64,000 nt of DNA from contig CM043967.1 of the NCBI GenBank assembly GCA_014529385.2, positions 134,301,182-134,365,181 of the forward strand, in the 5' to 3' direction. This document shows, in pieces, positions 22,138 through 33,910 of this stretch. Made by a program: the position numbers and the translations under genes. Position 1 is the stretch's first letter. Each line of letters begins with the position of its first letter. This DNA is from Adiantum capillus-veneris. Its lineage: Eukaryota > Streptophyta > Polypodiopsida > Polypodiales > Pteridaceae. Below the pieces are notes generated by a model, which saw nothing but the letters and a program-made list of their open reading frames with translations, was not told the origin of the DNA and searched no databases.

Positions 22138-22609
22138 ACTTTGGGTCGAACACCTTGTCTACCAAGACAGATCCTCTTGATGGTATATCCGGTGGTTTTT
22201 TTATCTTGTTGTTTCCCTTAAGGGCTCTTTCCCTTTGTATTTTTTCCTTTGTCTTCAGTAATTTGGTATCCAATTCTGTTTTTTCCTTTTCTCTTTTGGG
22301 TTTTATCTTGTCTCGTTTTCCCTTCCAGTATTTCCTAGGGGTTCGGACAGACACATTCTCTATCTCTGTTTGACTGGCTGGGACGTTCCTTGATGCCTCA
22401 TGTGCTTGAGCTCTAGTGAGTGTGTTTATTGGAATGTTTGGTTCTTTTTGTGATCCACTTGAGCTTGGCACAATCCCCTTGTTGTTCATGGTTGCTTTCC
22501 CTTTGTTGTCAGGGTTTTTTGGACAGTGTGGAATGAGATGGTTGGTCGTACATCCATCACAAAATCCAAAAAGTTTTACCCGTTCTCCTTTGTTTGGACA
22601 AAGTCTCAC
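22094..22609 (-). pseudogene. Element B zinc-knuckle ORF
   Basis: The product has 171 codons in this frame. It carries one knuckle of the form C-x2-C-x3-H-x4-C (CDGCTTNHLIPHC), then TRAQA, long Lys/Glu-rich helical stretches and GSVLVDKVFDP. C has the same order with two knuckles. In B the first knuckle is largely lost around 22620. Confidence 0.7.
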
Positions 22610-22628
22610 CCAATGATCACCGCCACAT

Positions 22629-22913
22629 TCAGAGCAGGGTACGACAGGTGGTGGAGAAGCTTGTGGAGTCTCCCATCAGTTGTCCTACTCTAGGAGGATA
22701 CCCCCTAGGTTTGTAGCCCGGATTTTCCATGTACATGAGAATATTCTCATTGACCAAGTAATGGTTTTTAGTTGGGTGTGTTGTGTATGAGGTGTCGGGC
22801 ATCTCATCAAGAATTATCCATGGAATGTGTCCCTCTGGAGCATATGCATTCCCATCAAATCCCCTTTCATAAGTCTTGTATGATTCTTCCCGATACGAGA
22901 CTACTTGGACCAT
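22629..22913 (-). pseudogene. Element B gag C-terminal fragment
   Basis: A Pro/Tyr-rich 94-codon frame sits between gag and the knuckle ORF. In C the equivalent place has the Pro-rich ORF at 64000-63386. Similarity is by position and composition only. Confidence 0.4.
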
Positions 22914-23335
22914 ACTTTGATCAAAAGGTGGTTCTATGGGTTAAGAAGTCCTTACAATAGCCCTATTTTCTTGGGGTAAGGGAGGTTGATGTCCCAAAAG
23001 AGGTTGAGCTTTCTCCTACCCTAGGATAGCGTTATTTCGCCTTACCTAATACCTTGGAGGGGGTGGATATTGTTTCCCTCCATGTGGTTCATATTGTCTC
23101 TCTCTAACATAGTTCCGATTATAGAAACATTCGTGAGTTTCATGGTTTGTCCATTTTTTTTCGGTAGCACAAGACTTCAATATTCGCTGCGCGTTTACTC
23201 CTGGCCTTTTTTTAAGGTTGCACCATTGGGTTGGATGATCTCCTCCACATGTGTTGCATTTTTGGGTGGGAGGTTGTCGTGTGTTTGGGTTTGTCCTATT
23301 TCCTTGTTTATCCTTCTGATCACTTCCTTGATCAT

Positions 23336-24163
23336 CTAATCAACGTCCGGCACAGTTGAGTTTTTCCCTCCCAATTTTGTCATGGACTCATTAGTGGCCG
23401 AAGAGGTGCTACTCGTCCCCTGATCTATGTCTTCAATCACTTCCCCGTATGCCTTGTAGTTATCTACCAGATACAACGCCTCTTTCATGACTTGCTCAAA
23501 AGTTACACATGCCTTCAAGTGCAAGTCCTTTTTGAGCGTGTCATTTTGTAGTCCTTCTATGAAAAGGACTGATAGTCTTTCATCCTGAGGTAGTTCTTGA
23601 GCAGGGCATTTTTCTATGTACTGCTTGAAACAAAGTGATGCTTCTTTCACTTTTTCTTTCTCCTTTTTTCTAAATGCATAGATCTGGGAGACAATGTTAT
23701 GCTTGATCCCCGTCTTTGAGAATTCCTCACGGAGAAGTTGCTCAATACTTGGGAATTCCAAGCTGTTTAATGGTTGGAACCAAGTCAAAGTAGTACCTTC
23801 TAATGTCAACCCAAAACCTTCATATTGAGTATGGAAATCAGTTACCTGTTCCGCTCTCAACACTTGTTTGAAGATTGAAACATGGGCATACAGATCTCCG
23901 GATCCATTATACTTTTTGGGTATGCATTTTGCCACCTGAGATGGTCGCATATTTTTGGCCTCTGCAACCATTCTAACAACACTTGGTCCTCCTAGTGTGG
24001 CTTCTCTAGGTTCATAATCTCCTCTTGGTACTACAAGTGGTATCCTATCCGCTAGACATTCATCAAGTCGATCTTGTGTAATAGTCAAAGGGATTCTAGT
24101 GGTGTAAGTGACATCAGAAACAATATTGCCCCTATGTGTGTTCATGGAAGCCCTAGACATCAT
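23336..24163 (-). pseudogene. gag: Element B gag (capsid, Retrotrans_gag type)
   Basis: The frame is open for 275 codons. Central motifs are AHVSIFKQVLRAEQVTD, LTLEGTTLTWFQPL, and IEQLLREEF followed by LCFKQYIEKCPAQELP and LSVLFIEGL. This is the usual Ty3 capsid pattern of an aromatic 'WF..L' and a downstream 'F......' helix set. It is the only clear capsid domain of the B/C/E family inside the window, since that part of C lies past 64000. Confidence 0.8.
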
Positions 24164-24168
24164 TGATC

Positions 24169-25065
24169 CTAAAGGACCACTCCAAAGGACTCTTGCACCC
24201 TGGTTCTCAAGGGGCTCACATGTCCAATCTCAGGTCTTTTGTGAGTAGTCGTGGTTTTTTCCTCTTCTCGATTTACATAGTATTGGTGGAGTGGTACTCC
24301 AAAATATGTATATCTCTCTAATTCCTTACGATCCATTGGAGAATAATTTTGGCCATACTTGTCTATTATGACCATTTGAATACTTCTCCCCTTCGTGTAC
24401 GTGTAAACATACAAGCTTTTTCGATCAGTCAATTCCTTGATGCGGGGCTCGTCACATCTGTAATAGAGTGTTTGTTCTCCATTATTGAACTTATAAAGCC
24501 CCACATACGTGTTGTCTGTCTTAAGGTGCTCTGTCTCATTGGTGCATCTGCATACCGCGTTTTGTTTCTCCATTTTAGGTGGTTCATTGGCCAGTTCATT
24601 ATCTACCTTGTCCTTGGTGCCAGTCATTCCCCATTTATCCACAACAGAAGGGTTATGAACCACTAGGTACATCATTCCCTCTTAGCCAAAATATCTATCC
24701 CTGTCATCATCAACATCTACAAGGTCTCTGAACTTGCTCGGGTTATTTTCCAACTTAACACAATAACGGTCCATTCCATCCTTATATATTTTGGCTTTAA
24801 GCACATTTTCAAATTGAAACTTCAAATACAAAAATTTTACATCAGATGCAGGCTGAGAAGGACCTGCCCCCATCGAAGTTGTTCCCTTCGGGTTTGATTT
24901 GTTAGAATCTTCAGTCATGAGGCTGTATGATCTCTCTGACAAAGTGTTAGAGAAGCTCTCCTCTAAAATGGGTTCCAAAGGCGGAAATGGTCTCTGTTTC
25001 ACACTTTCTTCCGTCGAGTGATTGCTCCCTTGGTCAAAGATGTTGGGACTCCTATTTTGGTACAA
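24169..25065 (-). pseudogene. Element B gag N-terminal region (two frames)
   Basis: Frames 24675-24169 and 25065-24682 are adjacent on the minus strand, separated by a TAA. The first includes KSLYVYTYTKGRSIQMVIIDKYGQ, which resembles a segment of element E (KVLYLFSYDS...NKYGCKYNP at about 37460-37560). The second is acidic and Ser-rich. Together they look like the N-terminal extension of a large gag. No known domain. Confidence 0.55.
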
Positions 25066-25401
25066 TCTTCCTGATTTGCAAATTCATGAAGAGTTGGTAA
25101 TACAAAATCCAAACCGATTTACCTCATGAAATAGTTTGAATCTCCTGTTTGATCTTGCTTGTTGGGTAGTATCCTCTAGTACCTGCACAGTGTCAAAAAT
25201 TTATTTGATAGCTATGATTTTACAACCGTTCTTGTTAGTTCTTGCTTTTAATCAACAAAATTTAGCTAGTTTTTTAGTAGCACACAATTTTTCACACAAC
25301 CTCAATAATTTAGGTCCAATTTCAATTTTGAAAGAACCACTAGGATACTGTGGACTAGCTATTTGTGTGGTAAAACTCTATTTCTGTTCTCACTCAGAGG
25401 T

Positions 25402-26265
25402 ACATGGATCATGATGCATGTTGGGAAGCCAAATGAACTTTTGTTGGTACCATCAGGGTCAACATGATTTAGAGATCTTATGGTATCATTTTTTTTAGAA
25501 ATAGACCTCTAAATTGGAAGCTAGGTTGATTTTGTCACTTTGCCTAAGCTTCTGCCAGTTTTGGGCTTTTGGGATGGTTTTTTGCATCCAAATTCAATTA
25601 TTGAAAGACCACTAGACTCTTTGTGATGCCGTCTAGCTATGGTGCCAGTTTGGTGTCAAAATGTGTAAGGGGAACATTGATCGTGATCCATGTTCCTTAG
25701 TGTTCGTATGCACTGAAACTTGGCCTACAGCTAGTTCTTGGCCTAGTGATGGTGGCTATATGCTTTTTGAATGTTTTGGAGTTTTTTAGGTTAGCCAAAA
25801 GTCAGTTTTAGGGCTTGTTTCAATGGTTTCCCCCTTGATATGATATTTGCCCCCTATTGCCCTCTTTTTAAACTTTTCTAATAAGGGTCCTTTGGGAGAA
25901 AGTGTTTCAATTGTTATCACTTTTTTGCTTGTCCATTATCAGCTCAAAATTCCAAAAAGGTACATGGTTCGCAATCCATGTTTGGCTAGATTTTGGATTG
26001 ATACTTTGTGAGCTGGTTAGACAAGGTATGGTGATGCTGTTCCCCAAATCTTTTTGGATTTGATCAGTTTTTTCCAAGTCAAAAGCAAGATTTTGTGTCT
26101 GTTTTGCAGTTTTTTGCAAACAACTCCTTTTTGGGTATTTTGATCAGGTTTTTTCACTTTTTGTCTATGGATCCTTTTGGAAAAGTTGTTCAACTAGTAA
26201 TCAGGAGTACACTGGTTACATCTTACAGTCAGATGTCTACATGGAACATGGATTGTGATCCGTGT
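25402..26265 (-). repeat. Array of decayed 20-bp palindromes at about 272-288 bp spacing (type II)
   Basis: Copies lie at 25402-25421, 25674-25693, 25962-25981 and 26246-26265. The consensus half is ACATGGATCG, giving ACAT...CGCG...ATGT over 20 bp. Nearly all centres differ from CGCG by C-to-T or G-to-A. Sequence between copies is diverged but keeps phrases such as GGTGTCAAAATG and AAAATTCCAAAAAGG. It lies upstream of the first ORF of element B. Further copies occur at 30262 and 30311. Confidence 0.75.
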
Positions 26266-29245
26266 TTTTTTTTACAGGAAAAAGATCTTTCTATTAGTTA
26301 ATGAAACTGCCCATAGGGCTACAACCACCTCTTCGAGAGAAGGCTACAACAACCATGATGGGGAGACTCTCCCAATGAAAAAATAGCATATGTACCTCTG
26401 AGGCTAAATCAACAGATGGGAGGAGGGAAAATCCACACAAATGGTTGATAGTGCCATCGGAGTACACCCTAGACCATGGTGTAGAAAGGCCCAGGATGCC
26501 AGAGTCAAAGGAAAGTTTCTCTACGCTCCCGCATGCAGTCAAAGCTGCCCTATAGTCTCTCGAGCTGTCCTCTAAGAGTGTGGATCAGCTCTAGCCAAAG
26601 ATCGCGAACAGTCTTTGCTGGTGGCACAGGGTGAGCCTCAAAGATGCGGAAGCAACGGGCTCGCCAGATGAGCCAGAGTGTCAGGCCACTAATGAGCTCC
26701 CAACACTCCTCTCTCTCACTGCACCACTCCTGTGGAGTAATATCTGTGGCAGGCTAGAGTGTAGGTCGCCCCCTTGCATCACTATCATCCTACTGGTAGA
26801 AGATAGCTCAAAATGAAGTGTCGGGCCCGTGAGGGTGGACCAAGACGTTGCTCCCCAAGTGTACTGTCGAGCCGTGGAGAGAGCAGGCATCAGCCAAAGG
26901 ACACGTAGCCACACTTGCTGTGCCAAAGGACATTCCCAAAGACAGTGATGCTGACTCTCCACAAGATGGTCACAAGCTGCAAATGCGACCGAGAGACCAC
27001 TATGCACTAGCCAGCTCTCAACTGCTGTAGCTCTATGTGCGACCAACCAGTGAAACAAGGTGACTCAATTTGTCTCTCTGGAGTCCCACAACCTCTCCCA
27101 AAAGGCAGCCAAGAACTCAATTGTGAGACCCTCCTCCTGCCAATGAGGTGTTGCACAGCAGGGCGGGCCTCTCTCTGTGTTGCTAGTATCTGACGTCCCA
27201 ACTGAACAGTGTACTGAAAGAACGGGACACTTGGGTGGTCTATAGAAGTGAAAGGGTCCTCCAAAGCCACTCTCTAGGATCCCACTGTACTCATGCCAGT
27301 GGACATGACTCCCAAGCCCACAATCTCTAGTGTCCAGTCTCAAGAGCTTCTAGGTCAGGATCGATGAGACAAGTCCTCCCACAGATGTCCACCACTTAGA
27401 TCCTCTGAAAACAACAATTTTCTACCTGTGGGGCCTCTACTGCAACTTGCTATAAGCGTCCCTCACCCTGTAACTCAAAAAAAAGGGATGAAACAGTCTC
27501 TGAGCAGGCTCGGACTAAGATGAGAACCTCCAGTCGTGTGAAGGCTCCCATCCACTTGGGTGCTACTGGCTTGAGAGGTGTGAGCCACTTAGCTGGAATT
27601 GCCTCTAAGATTTCCTAGTACATGCTCTACACCCCTCTCATGCCATGTAGCTGGAAACCTTGCAACTCCTTGGACAAGACTGAAAACTCTAACCAGTCAC
27701 TTAGAGAGCACGTTGGACCCGCTGCCATAGGACCCCAAGAAACATGAGGCCGACTATCAACCAAGTTGCCTCTCTAAGTGCTAACCATGGGGTTCCAAAC
27801 AAGGGGCTGTCGCAGACGCTCCTCTGTGCAAGTAGGCTGACGCTGCTCCAGGCCTCACCGTAGGTGCTCCCAAGATCGAAGCAACCCCACAGCGAAGCGA
27901 TCCTATAGTTTCCTGCTCAAACCAATTCTGCGCATCTCTGTGAATATCCATCTAGTCGAAGGTTTCCAGGGGCCTCCTGCCTGAGGCACCCTAGCATAGA
28001 GCCGCTGTAACAAGAACTCCTTCGAAGGCTCCTCACCTGGAAGAAGACCTCGAATGATGAACTTCCCTAGAAGGGCTTTGATCTGTTGTGTTGGGTCTAT
28101 GATCCCTAGACCTCCCTGTGAACAAGGAAGAGTAATGACCTGCCAAGCCACTTTGGCCCGGGCTGTCAGTGTGTCTCGCCCTGATCAAAGGAATTTCCTG
28201 ATCGGCCGCTCTACCTGGCTAATACAAGAACTTGAGAAGACCTAGCAAGAAGTGATGTACAACATAGTAGCCAACAACACCTGGTTGGCCACTACAAGTC
28301 TGTCAGCCAGAGAAAGTTGTGTGGAGCTCCAATGTAGCAACTTCCTCCTAATAGACAGGAGGAGGGGAGTAATCTGCTGCTCGAGAGACAAGTCCAAATC
28401 AACCCGATAGCCCAAGTACCGCACTGCAGTCCCTAGAGGAATCCACTTGAAATCCACACCTGGCATCCAATCGGTCATAGGAGCACTACCAACCGAGAAA
28501 GCCACTGTCTTTCTCTAGTTGATCAGTGTGCCAGATGCACAATAGAAGGTCTCAAGAGCCTGCTCACAACTATGGAGGTTGGCGTCCTAGACATCCAAGT
28601 ACAAGGCTGAGTCGTCAATAAACTCAGGGTCCAAAAGCTCATCCCCCCGAATAGGGAGTGCTAAGCCTCGTAAACCAACCTGCTGCGACCCCAAAAACCT
28701 ACTCATTGCCTCATCATAAAATAGAAATAGGAAGGGGGCAAGAGGGCAGCCCTGTCTGACCGAACGTGTGAGCATGAAACGATCACCTCTACCTCCTAAC
28801 AAGGATACCTGACTGTGTGCCCGTCTGTACAAAACTGACACCCCTCTGATCCAAGCACCTGAGAATCCCATCCTGCATAGAGTGCCCTCTAAAAAGTCCC
28901 AGTCAACTCTATCACAGGCCTTATCAAAATCGAGAAGAAGAATCACCAAATCCTCACCACGGAGCCACGCTAAGGTGGAAGCCTCCCAAAAAGTAAGGAT
29001 GTTGTCAAGGATACTGCGCTCCTTGAAAAAATCTATCTGAGTCCCATGTATAAGGCTTGCTAGAAGTGGCTAGATCCTCAAACTCAGAGCCTTGGCAAGA
29101 ATTTTGTAGGCTGAGTTGAGGATGGTGATGGGGCGCCACTGTCGAATCTCATCCAAGGAGCCACCCTCCTTGGGAATGAGGTAGATCAGACCCTCACTCA
29201 AGCTTTCAGGTATCTCTCCTGTGTGCAAGATGTACTAGAAAGCAC
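26266..29245 (-). pseudogene. L1-like LINE, 3' part (RT and zf-RVT), truncated 5'
   Basis: The minus strand from 29245 reads LIYLIPKEGG, WRPITILNSAYKILAKAL, then ILLLDFDKACDRVDWDFL, VRQGCPLAPFLFLFYDEAM and the catalytic FIDD (28949-28587). Next come GSAPMTDWMPGVDFKWIPLG, a linker, and a zf-RVT-like Cys/His segment (DHLVESQHHCLWECPLAQQVW, 27058-26681). The coding tail ends near 26294 and a short T-run at about 26264-26274 may be the reversed poly(A). The endonuclease part is missing because an LTR starts at 29246. Many stops are present. Confidence 0.8.
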
Positions 29246-29444
29246 TGTTGGGGTGGTAAAGCCCAATGTGCCACGCCTAAGTGTTGGGCGGCCGGAGACT
29301 ATCGGGAACTAACATTGACCATTCATTCTACATAAAAGAATAAGGACTCATGACCCTAACACTATTGTGTTTGGAGTCCACCCCAACCTGTGTCTCCTCT
29401 CTTCTCCATTACTGCACACATACACATGCTCTTGCATGTGCTCT
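29246..29444 (+). repeat. Short LTR (about 200 bp) with Met-tRNA-type PBS
   Basis: It begins TGTTGGGGTGG at the break in the LINE and ends about TGCTCTTCA. TGGTATCAAAGC at 29449-29460 resembles the initiator-Met PBS (TGGTATCAGAGC) of plant LTR elements, especially Ty1/copia. A TATA-like ACATAAAAGAA is at about 29330. No second copy was found in the window. Confidence 0.65.
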
Positions 29445-29499
29445 TCAACTGGTATCAAAGCTTAGGGATTGGGAGCACCATTGGATCTCAGCGAGGAGG

Positions 29500-29880
29500 C
29501 AAGCAGAAAAGCAACAAAAACTGCAACACGTTTTTGCATATCTATTTTGGCTTACCAAAACTTCTTCATTTAAGACGATTTCCTGGGTACTTGACCGGTT
29601 TTTTGTCCTCTTCAACTTTGTAGAAGAAAGTTTTCTCAAAATCTTCACCAATTTTGAGATACGCCACTCAGACTACCTATAGGTCGTGAAGTAGAAGCTG
29701 CAGATTTTTACATATCTGTTTTGATCTGTAAAACAAATTATTTATAGTCCATTCCATGGACCCCAACCTTTTTCGCGTGGTCTACAACTTTGCAGAAGGA
29801 AGCTTTTGCAAATTTTGCACAGTTTGAGAGATATTCAGTTCAGACAGCAGGGTGGTCTAACCTCGTCGATTCTTTTGCAT
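29500..29880 (+). repeat. Degenerate tandem repeat in a retroelement leader
   Basis: Two units of about 180 bp share CTGCA...TTTTT.CATATCT.TTTTG, CAACTTTG.AGAAG.AAG and TTTGAGA.AT...CAGAC. They follow the PBS at 29449, so they are probably its 5' leader. No convincing ORF. Confidence 0.55.
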
Positions 29881-30251
29881 ACAGGTTTTTGTTGGAGAAT
29901 CTTTCAGCAATGTCTATCACATGCATATTTGTTGTAAGGTCTTGAGGGTCTATTATATCAGACAAACCGCCGCAGCAGTTATAGAAAAGGGTTTTTGTGG
30001 TTGATGTAAGATCTTATGCGATTTATGTATTGTGATGGAAATATGCAAAGCCTATTGTTGAGCGTCATGGTAAGGTTTTCTTGATTTGGGGGATTCTCAA
30101 ATGTGGAGATCCTTTCGGTGATACAAGTTTTGGAGCGAGCCCCGACATCCCTATAGTTTTCGCATCGACATAGGATGTATGTTTATGCGGTTAGTGCAAT
30201 ATTGGTGTACATCTGCTGACCCGCCATTGTTGTCATCTTTATGCGTATGCT

Positions 30252-30349
30252 TTTGACAGTGACATGGATCGCAATCCATGTCTGGCAAGAAATTTGGAAG
30301 TTTGACAGTGAGATGGATTGCAATCCATGTGTGGCAAGCAATTTGGAAG
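30252..30349 (+). repeat. 49-bp tandem duplication carrying type II palindromes
   Basis: Units 30252-30300 and 30301-30349 differ at a few bases. Each contains a 20-bp palindrome-like core (30262-30281 and 30311-30330) of the type seen in the element B array. Confidence 0.85.
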
Positions 30350-31536
30350 TTTCCTGCACAATCTGTTTCAAGTTAGTGTCTTTATCCCCTTTTTGAAGGC
30401 TTTGCTGGGTTTGGCTCAATTTTGAAGCTCTAACCATCAATTCTTCAAATTTTTAGAGTTATGGTGTTCAACACCAAAATAAGGTTTCTGACATATTTTT
30501 CTCCGATCCTTTTGGCCCCAAATGATGGTGTAATTTGTTTCCTAACCTACTTCTATAAACTGAAATAAATCTGCAAACATAAATGAACTTAACAGTACGA
30601 AAATAACAACGAAGTGTGTGGAACAGTCCTTTCCAAGCATGGGAAAATCAAAGAACGAAATACTATCTTGTACTTCACTCACAGCTTTCTTTGCTCTTAG
30701 GGAGTAGCACTGGCTAGTATCGGACTCCTGTCTCTACCAAGCACTAAACCTATGTCTAACTGCTTCATTGTCTATGTGTAAGTGGAACGGGTGTCAAAAG
30801 CTTTGAAGGGAGATTTTTTCGTACACTAAGTCACTCACCACCTAAGGATCAGTTTCCTTGGCAGCGGCAACAATGTTAGTGGGTCACCGTGATGGACGTT
30901 TGCACTATAGATCTTTTGTACTAACATAATCTCACTATGCAAGGAAGCGACTCAAGATGGGGCACAGAGACTTAATGAGAGTGTCAATCTCACCAAAGTG
31001 AACTCAAAGGACTACTCATTCTATGACAGAAGTAGATCAACCACTTCCTAGTTAGACAATCAGTATGCATCCAATATCACTGCTCTAGGTCATCACGCCT
31101 TTTCGGCATCCAAACAAATTTGGAATGCAATGAAACTTAAGGAGAGGTATCATAACACCTAAGGGCACAATCCTACCAACTTTTGTCACCATCTGGGAAG
31201 GTACATAAATCAAAATCCATCACAAAAAATGTGCAAAAAGCTGAAACAAAAGTACTCGAAAAGGTCCTCCGTAAACATAAAAACACTTATCCATGGTCAA
31301 AACATCAAAAAACAACCATTTTAACTTCCAAATCAATGCACTTAGCTCACAAGCCTAGATTTGTAGGCTACTTAGCCATCGAACTCAAGAACAGAGTCAC
31401 CATGAAATTTTTGTAGGTTCCAAACAAAGAAAGAAAGATTAGATATGAGAAATATTTACATGTACTTAAAGACCGCATCACCAGCCATCAACTTGAACAT
31501 TATTTCAGCCCATAAAGCTGTGTCAAGGGATGAAAC
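30350..31536 (+). other. Retroelement internal remnant, no gene recognised
   Basis: No frame longer than about 80 codons and no motif stands out on either strand. Because it ends in a polypurine tract and LTR start, it is probably the decayed interior of the element whose LTR is at 31554. Confidence 0.4.
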
Positions 31537-32098
31537 AGGCGAGGAGGGGGGAATGTTAGCAGCAAGATAACTTAGACACCATTTTGGACAAGATAACTTG
31601 GACACCATTTTTTGGAGCTCTCATTGTAAAAACAATTATTAATTTGATGAATCGGGAATATTGTAGCTCCTACTCTCCGGATAAACTTTGTAATCGATGA
31701 GCCGGGGCTACAAGCTTCCAAACTGTATCAACCTGTCTTTAGTTAGAGCTCCCAGATTATTAGTTTTGACCACCAAAAATCTTGGCTAAGGTATAAAAGC
31801 CAATTTTTGTAAGTTATTATTAAGTTTTGAAAATAAAATACACAGCATGAGCTAACGACGCTCACTTCTCTCCTTCTCGTGCTTCCTACTCCCTCTCCGG
31901 TTGTCACATTGCAGTCGCGTATGTTGCGTTGCAACCACAGGGAAGAGCTCTATGCATTGACATAAGCATTTCACGATATTTTGTAGCTTTTGACGTCACC
32001 GACCCGCGGCCTAATTTCATCATCATAAGTAGGAATTTACACTTCAAAATAAAAAACTAAGCATAGGTGGGGTATGGGGACATCATTGCTAAGCATTT
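31537..32098 (+). repeat. Polypurine tract and partial 3' LTR related to the solo LTR
   Basis: The purine tract (GGCGAGGAGGGGGGAA, 31538-31553) precedes TGTTAGCAGCAAG at 31554. The LTR then follows the solo LTR at 9653 closely, including GGTATAAAAGCC and CTCTCCGGTTGTCACATT, until AAGCATTTA at 32098, after which similarity stops. The last 390 bp of the 921-bp LTR are missing. Confidence 0.8.
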
Positions 32099-32995
32099 AT
32101 ATTTGAATCCGCCTCATAGATGTGGATTTTGATATACATAAAATGCGTTCAAGTCACAGTGTAAGCCCCTTGGCTTGAGACACACCAACACCGATCCGAT
32201 AACCATTTTAATACCCTTGCAACACCCTCGCAATTCCATATGCTAAAAACATATCGCAAACATTGGAAAGCACTATGCCATATTCCAAAGATAGGAAACC
32301 TTGCTTCATATAGTGACATCGCAAGAATAATATTATGTCAACCTTATTGCACCCAAAGTATCAACATTGAGCCTTTCTTGGTTAGCAAAGTATCACCTTG
32401 GAGTCTAGTTGAAACTGACAGCTACATAATTTGATCAAATAAAAACTAAAACAATAAAATTATGTGTACCGATTTGGCTAAAAATTGTCCAGAAGTTCTA
32501 CCAACTCATCCCCGTTGTCTCCTTTGGTTATGGTATTTTTACCATCATCACATAGATTGACATGCTAATATTGGCTCTTTCAAGAATATTTGGCCAAAGT
32601 TTGTTAAAAACCTTTGCATGTCCCAGCCTTGCTTGGTTTGTACACCCTTTACAAGCCATGACTGTACCAAAATTTGATAGCAAAACTGCTTGCGGAAGCC
32701 TTTATTGAATAACTCAAAAAATTGTGCTCTTTGTTTGAATATGTTGCTTATCATGATTTTTCACAAGCCTTGCTTGTGCTTTGATGCAACATGGCTTGAA
32801 TTGCACAAGCATTGAAAAGCTTCCATGGCCATGCATCGTCGTTCCATGTCATAGCCACTCAATATGTTCTTGAAATAAAAAATTTACTACTTATCTCATT
32901 AATTACGTGTGCAAACTTTATTTGCCAACGGCATGACCTCTATGTTTGAGATTCCGTGGTCCTTGAACTTATCATCAATACCGACTTGAAAATGG
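32099..32995. other. No gene or repeat recognised
   Basis: Only short shadow frames are present and no motif was recognised on either strand. It may be diverged transposon DNA. Confidence 0.4.
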
Positions 32996-33910
32996 TGTTG
33001 TTAACTGAGCCGACGTCAGTTAATAGAAGTTCCCAAAGGCCCAAGCCTTACGGGTGCACATCAAAGACAAATAAAAATAATCAATAAAGATTGGGTTACA
33101 TAGAGATTACAAATTTTTTACATTTTCTCAAAATGGCTATATATTTGTAATTTTCAAATTTAATTCAAGCCATTGTAATATTTTTAGTGGATTATGGGCT
33201 CGATGTGAGTTCTAAGTTGTAAAGATAGTTCAGTTAGTGTGCTTAGGTTGTAGATTTAAGGATATGTGGATCCCTAAAGGCCTTGGGCGCTCGGACAATG
33301 CATATTTTTACCCTAGGTATATAAGGCAGTGTGCTAACGGATTAGAGTTCTTAGCCTCATTTGTTGAGTCCACTCTTTAGTGAGAGCTCATGAGGTGTGT
33401 GGCTATGGATAACTTGAGCTTCTCCTTTCTCATGCAACTTGATCAACACTAATCAAGGCTTAATTCTATTATAGTATGCCTCTCTCATACTTTCTATGAT
33501 TGTTAATAATGCTTTGACTAGATAGATCATAACCAATTAGTGTTTAATTCCAGTGATTTCCCTCTATTCCTTGTGTGTGCATGCAGGTTTGATTGGAGTA
33601 CAAATTCTGAATAGATCTATGTGTGTGCGCTTGTGATTAGTGTGTTGCATGATGGGATTAGTGATGTGTGCGTCTTTGTAATCGTTAGTGTGTGTTCTGG
33701 GTTTATTTGAGGTGCAGATAAGTGGAGATTGCCAATCATTATGACTTAACTCCTCCATAGGCCAAGAATATTGCCTCGTAGAGTCTCCGTTTGTGTTTCC
33801 ATGATTACCTCACTAATCAATGAGTGTTTACATGCCTTAGCCAGGTAGCTCATCACTCTAGATTGACAATTATTATTGGTCATTTGAGCTATGCTACAAT
33901 GGTACCCCCA
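32996..33910 (+). repeat. Putative 5' LTR of element E with PBS-like end
   Basis: TGTTGTTAACTGAGCC could be the start and CCCCCA the end. The bases following (TTTTGGTGCCATTTTCGAGCGATGG, written here only in part: TTGGTGCCATTTTCGAGC) resemble the TTGGCGCCGTTGCCGGGG type PBS of plant Tat/Athila elements. A TATA-like GGTATATAAGG is at 33316-33326. The matching 3' LTR was not found, so the bounds are tentative. Confidence 0.35.

Larger units (their letters stand above)
8985..26265 (-). mobile_element. Element B: old Ty3/gypsy element, minus strand, with later insertions
   Basis: Coding remnants from about 25065 down to 8989 line up in order with those of element C (gag-type ORFs, knuckle, protease, linker, RT, RNase H, integrase). 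The order is broken by later insertions: a solo LTR (9653-10573), element F (10789-17818) and an inverted-repeat unit (about 19699-19978). Protein homology to C runs straight across each of the two integrase breaks once the inserts and one copy of each TSD are removed. A palindrome-bearing repeat array (25402-26265) lies upstream of the first ORF. No LTR of B was identified; its left end stops beside the piggyBac relic and its right end beside the LINE. Confidence 0.8.

Noticed and set aside
29350-29682. 110-codon ORF after the 29246 LTR
   Set aside because: It crosses the LTR end and PBS and lies in the repeated leader; no protein motif.
32240-32754. Short ORFs on both strands at 32240-32754
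   Set aside because: They are under 70 codons, show no motif and lack neighbours that would support a gene.
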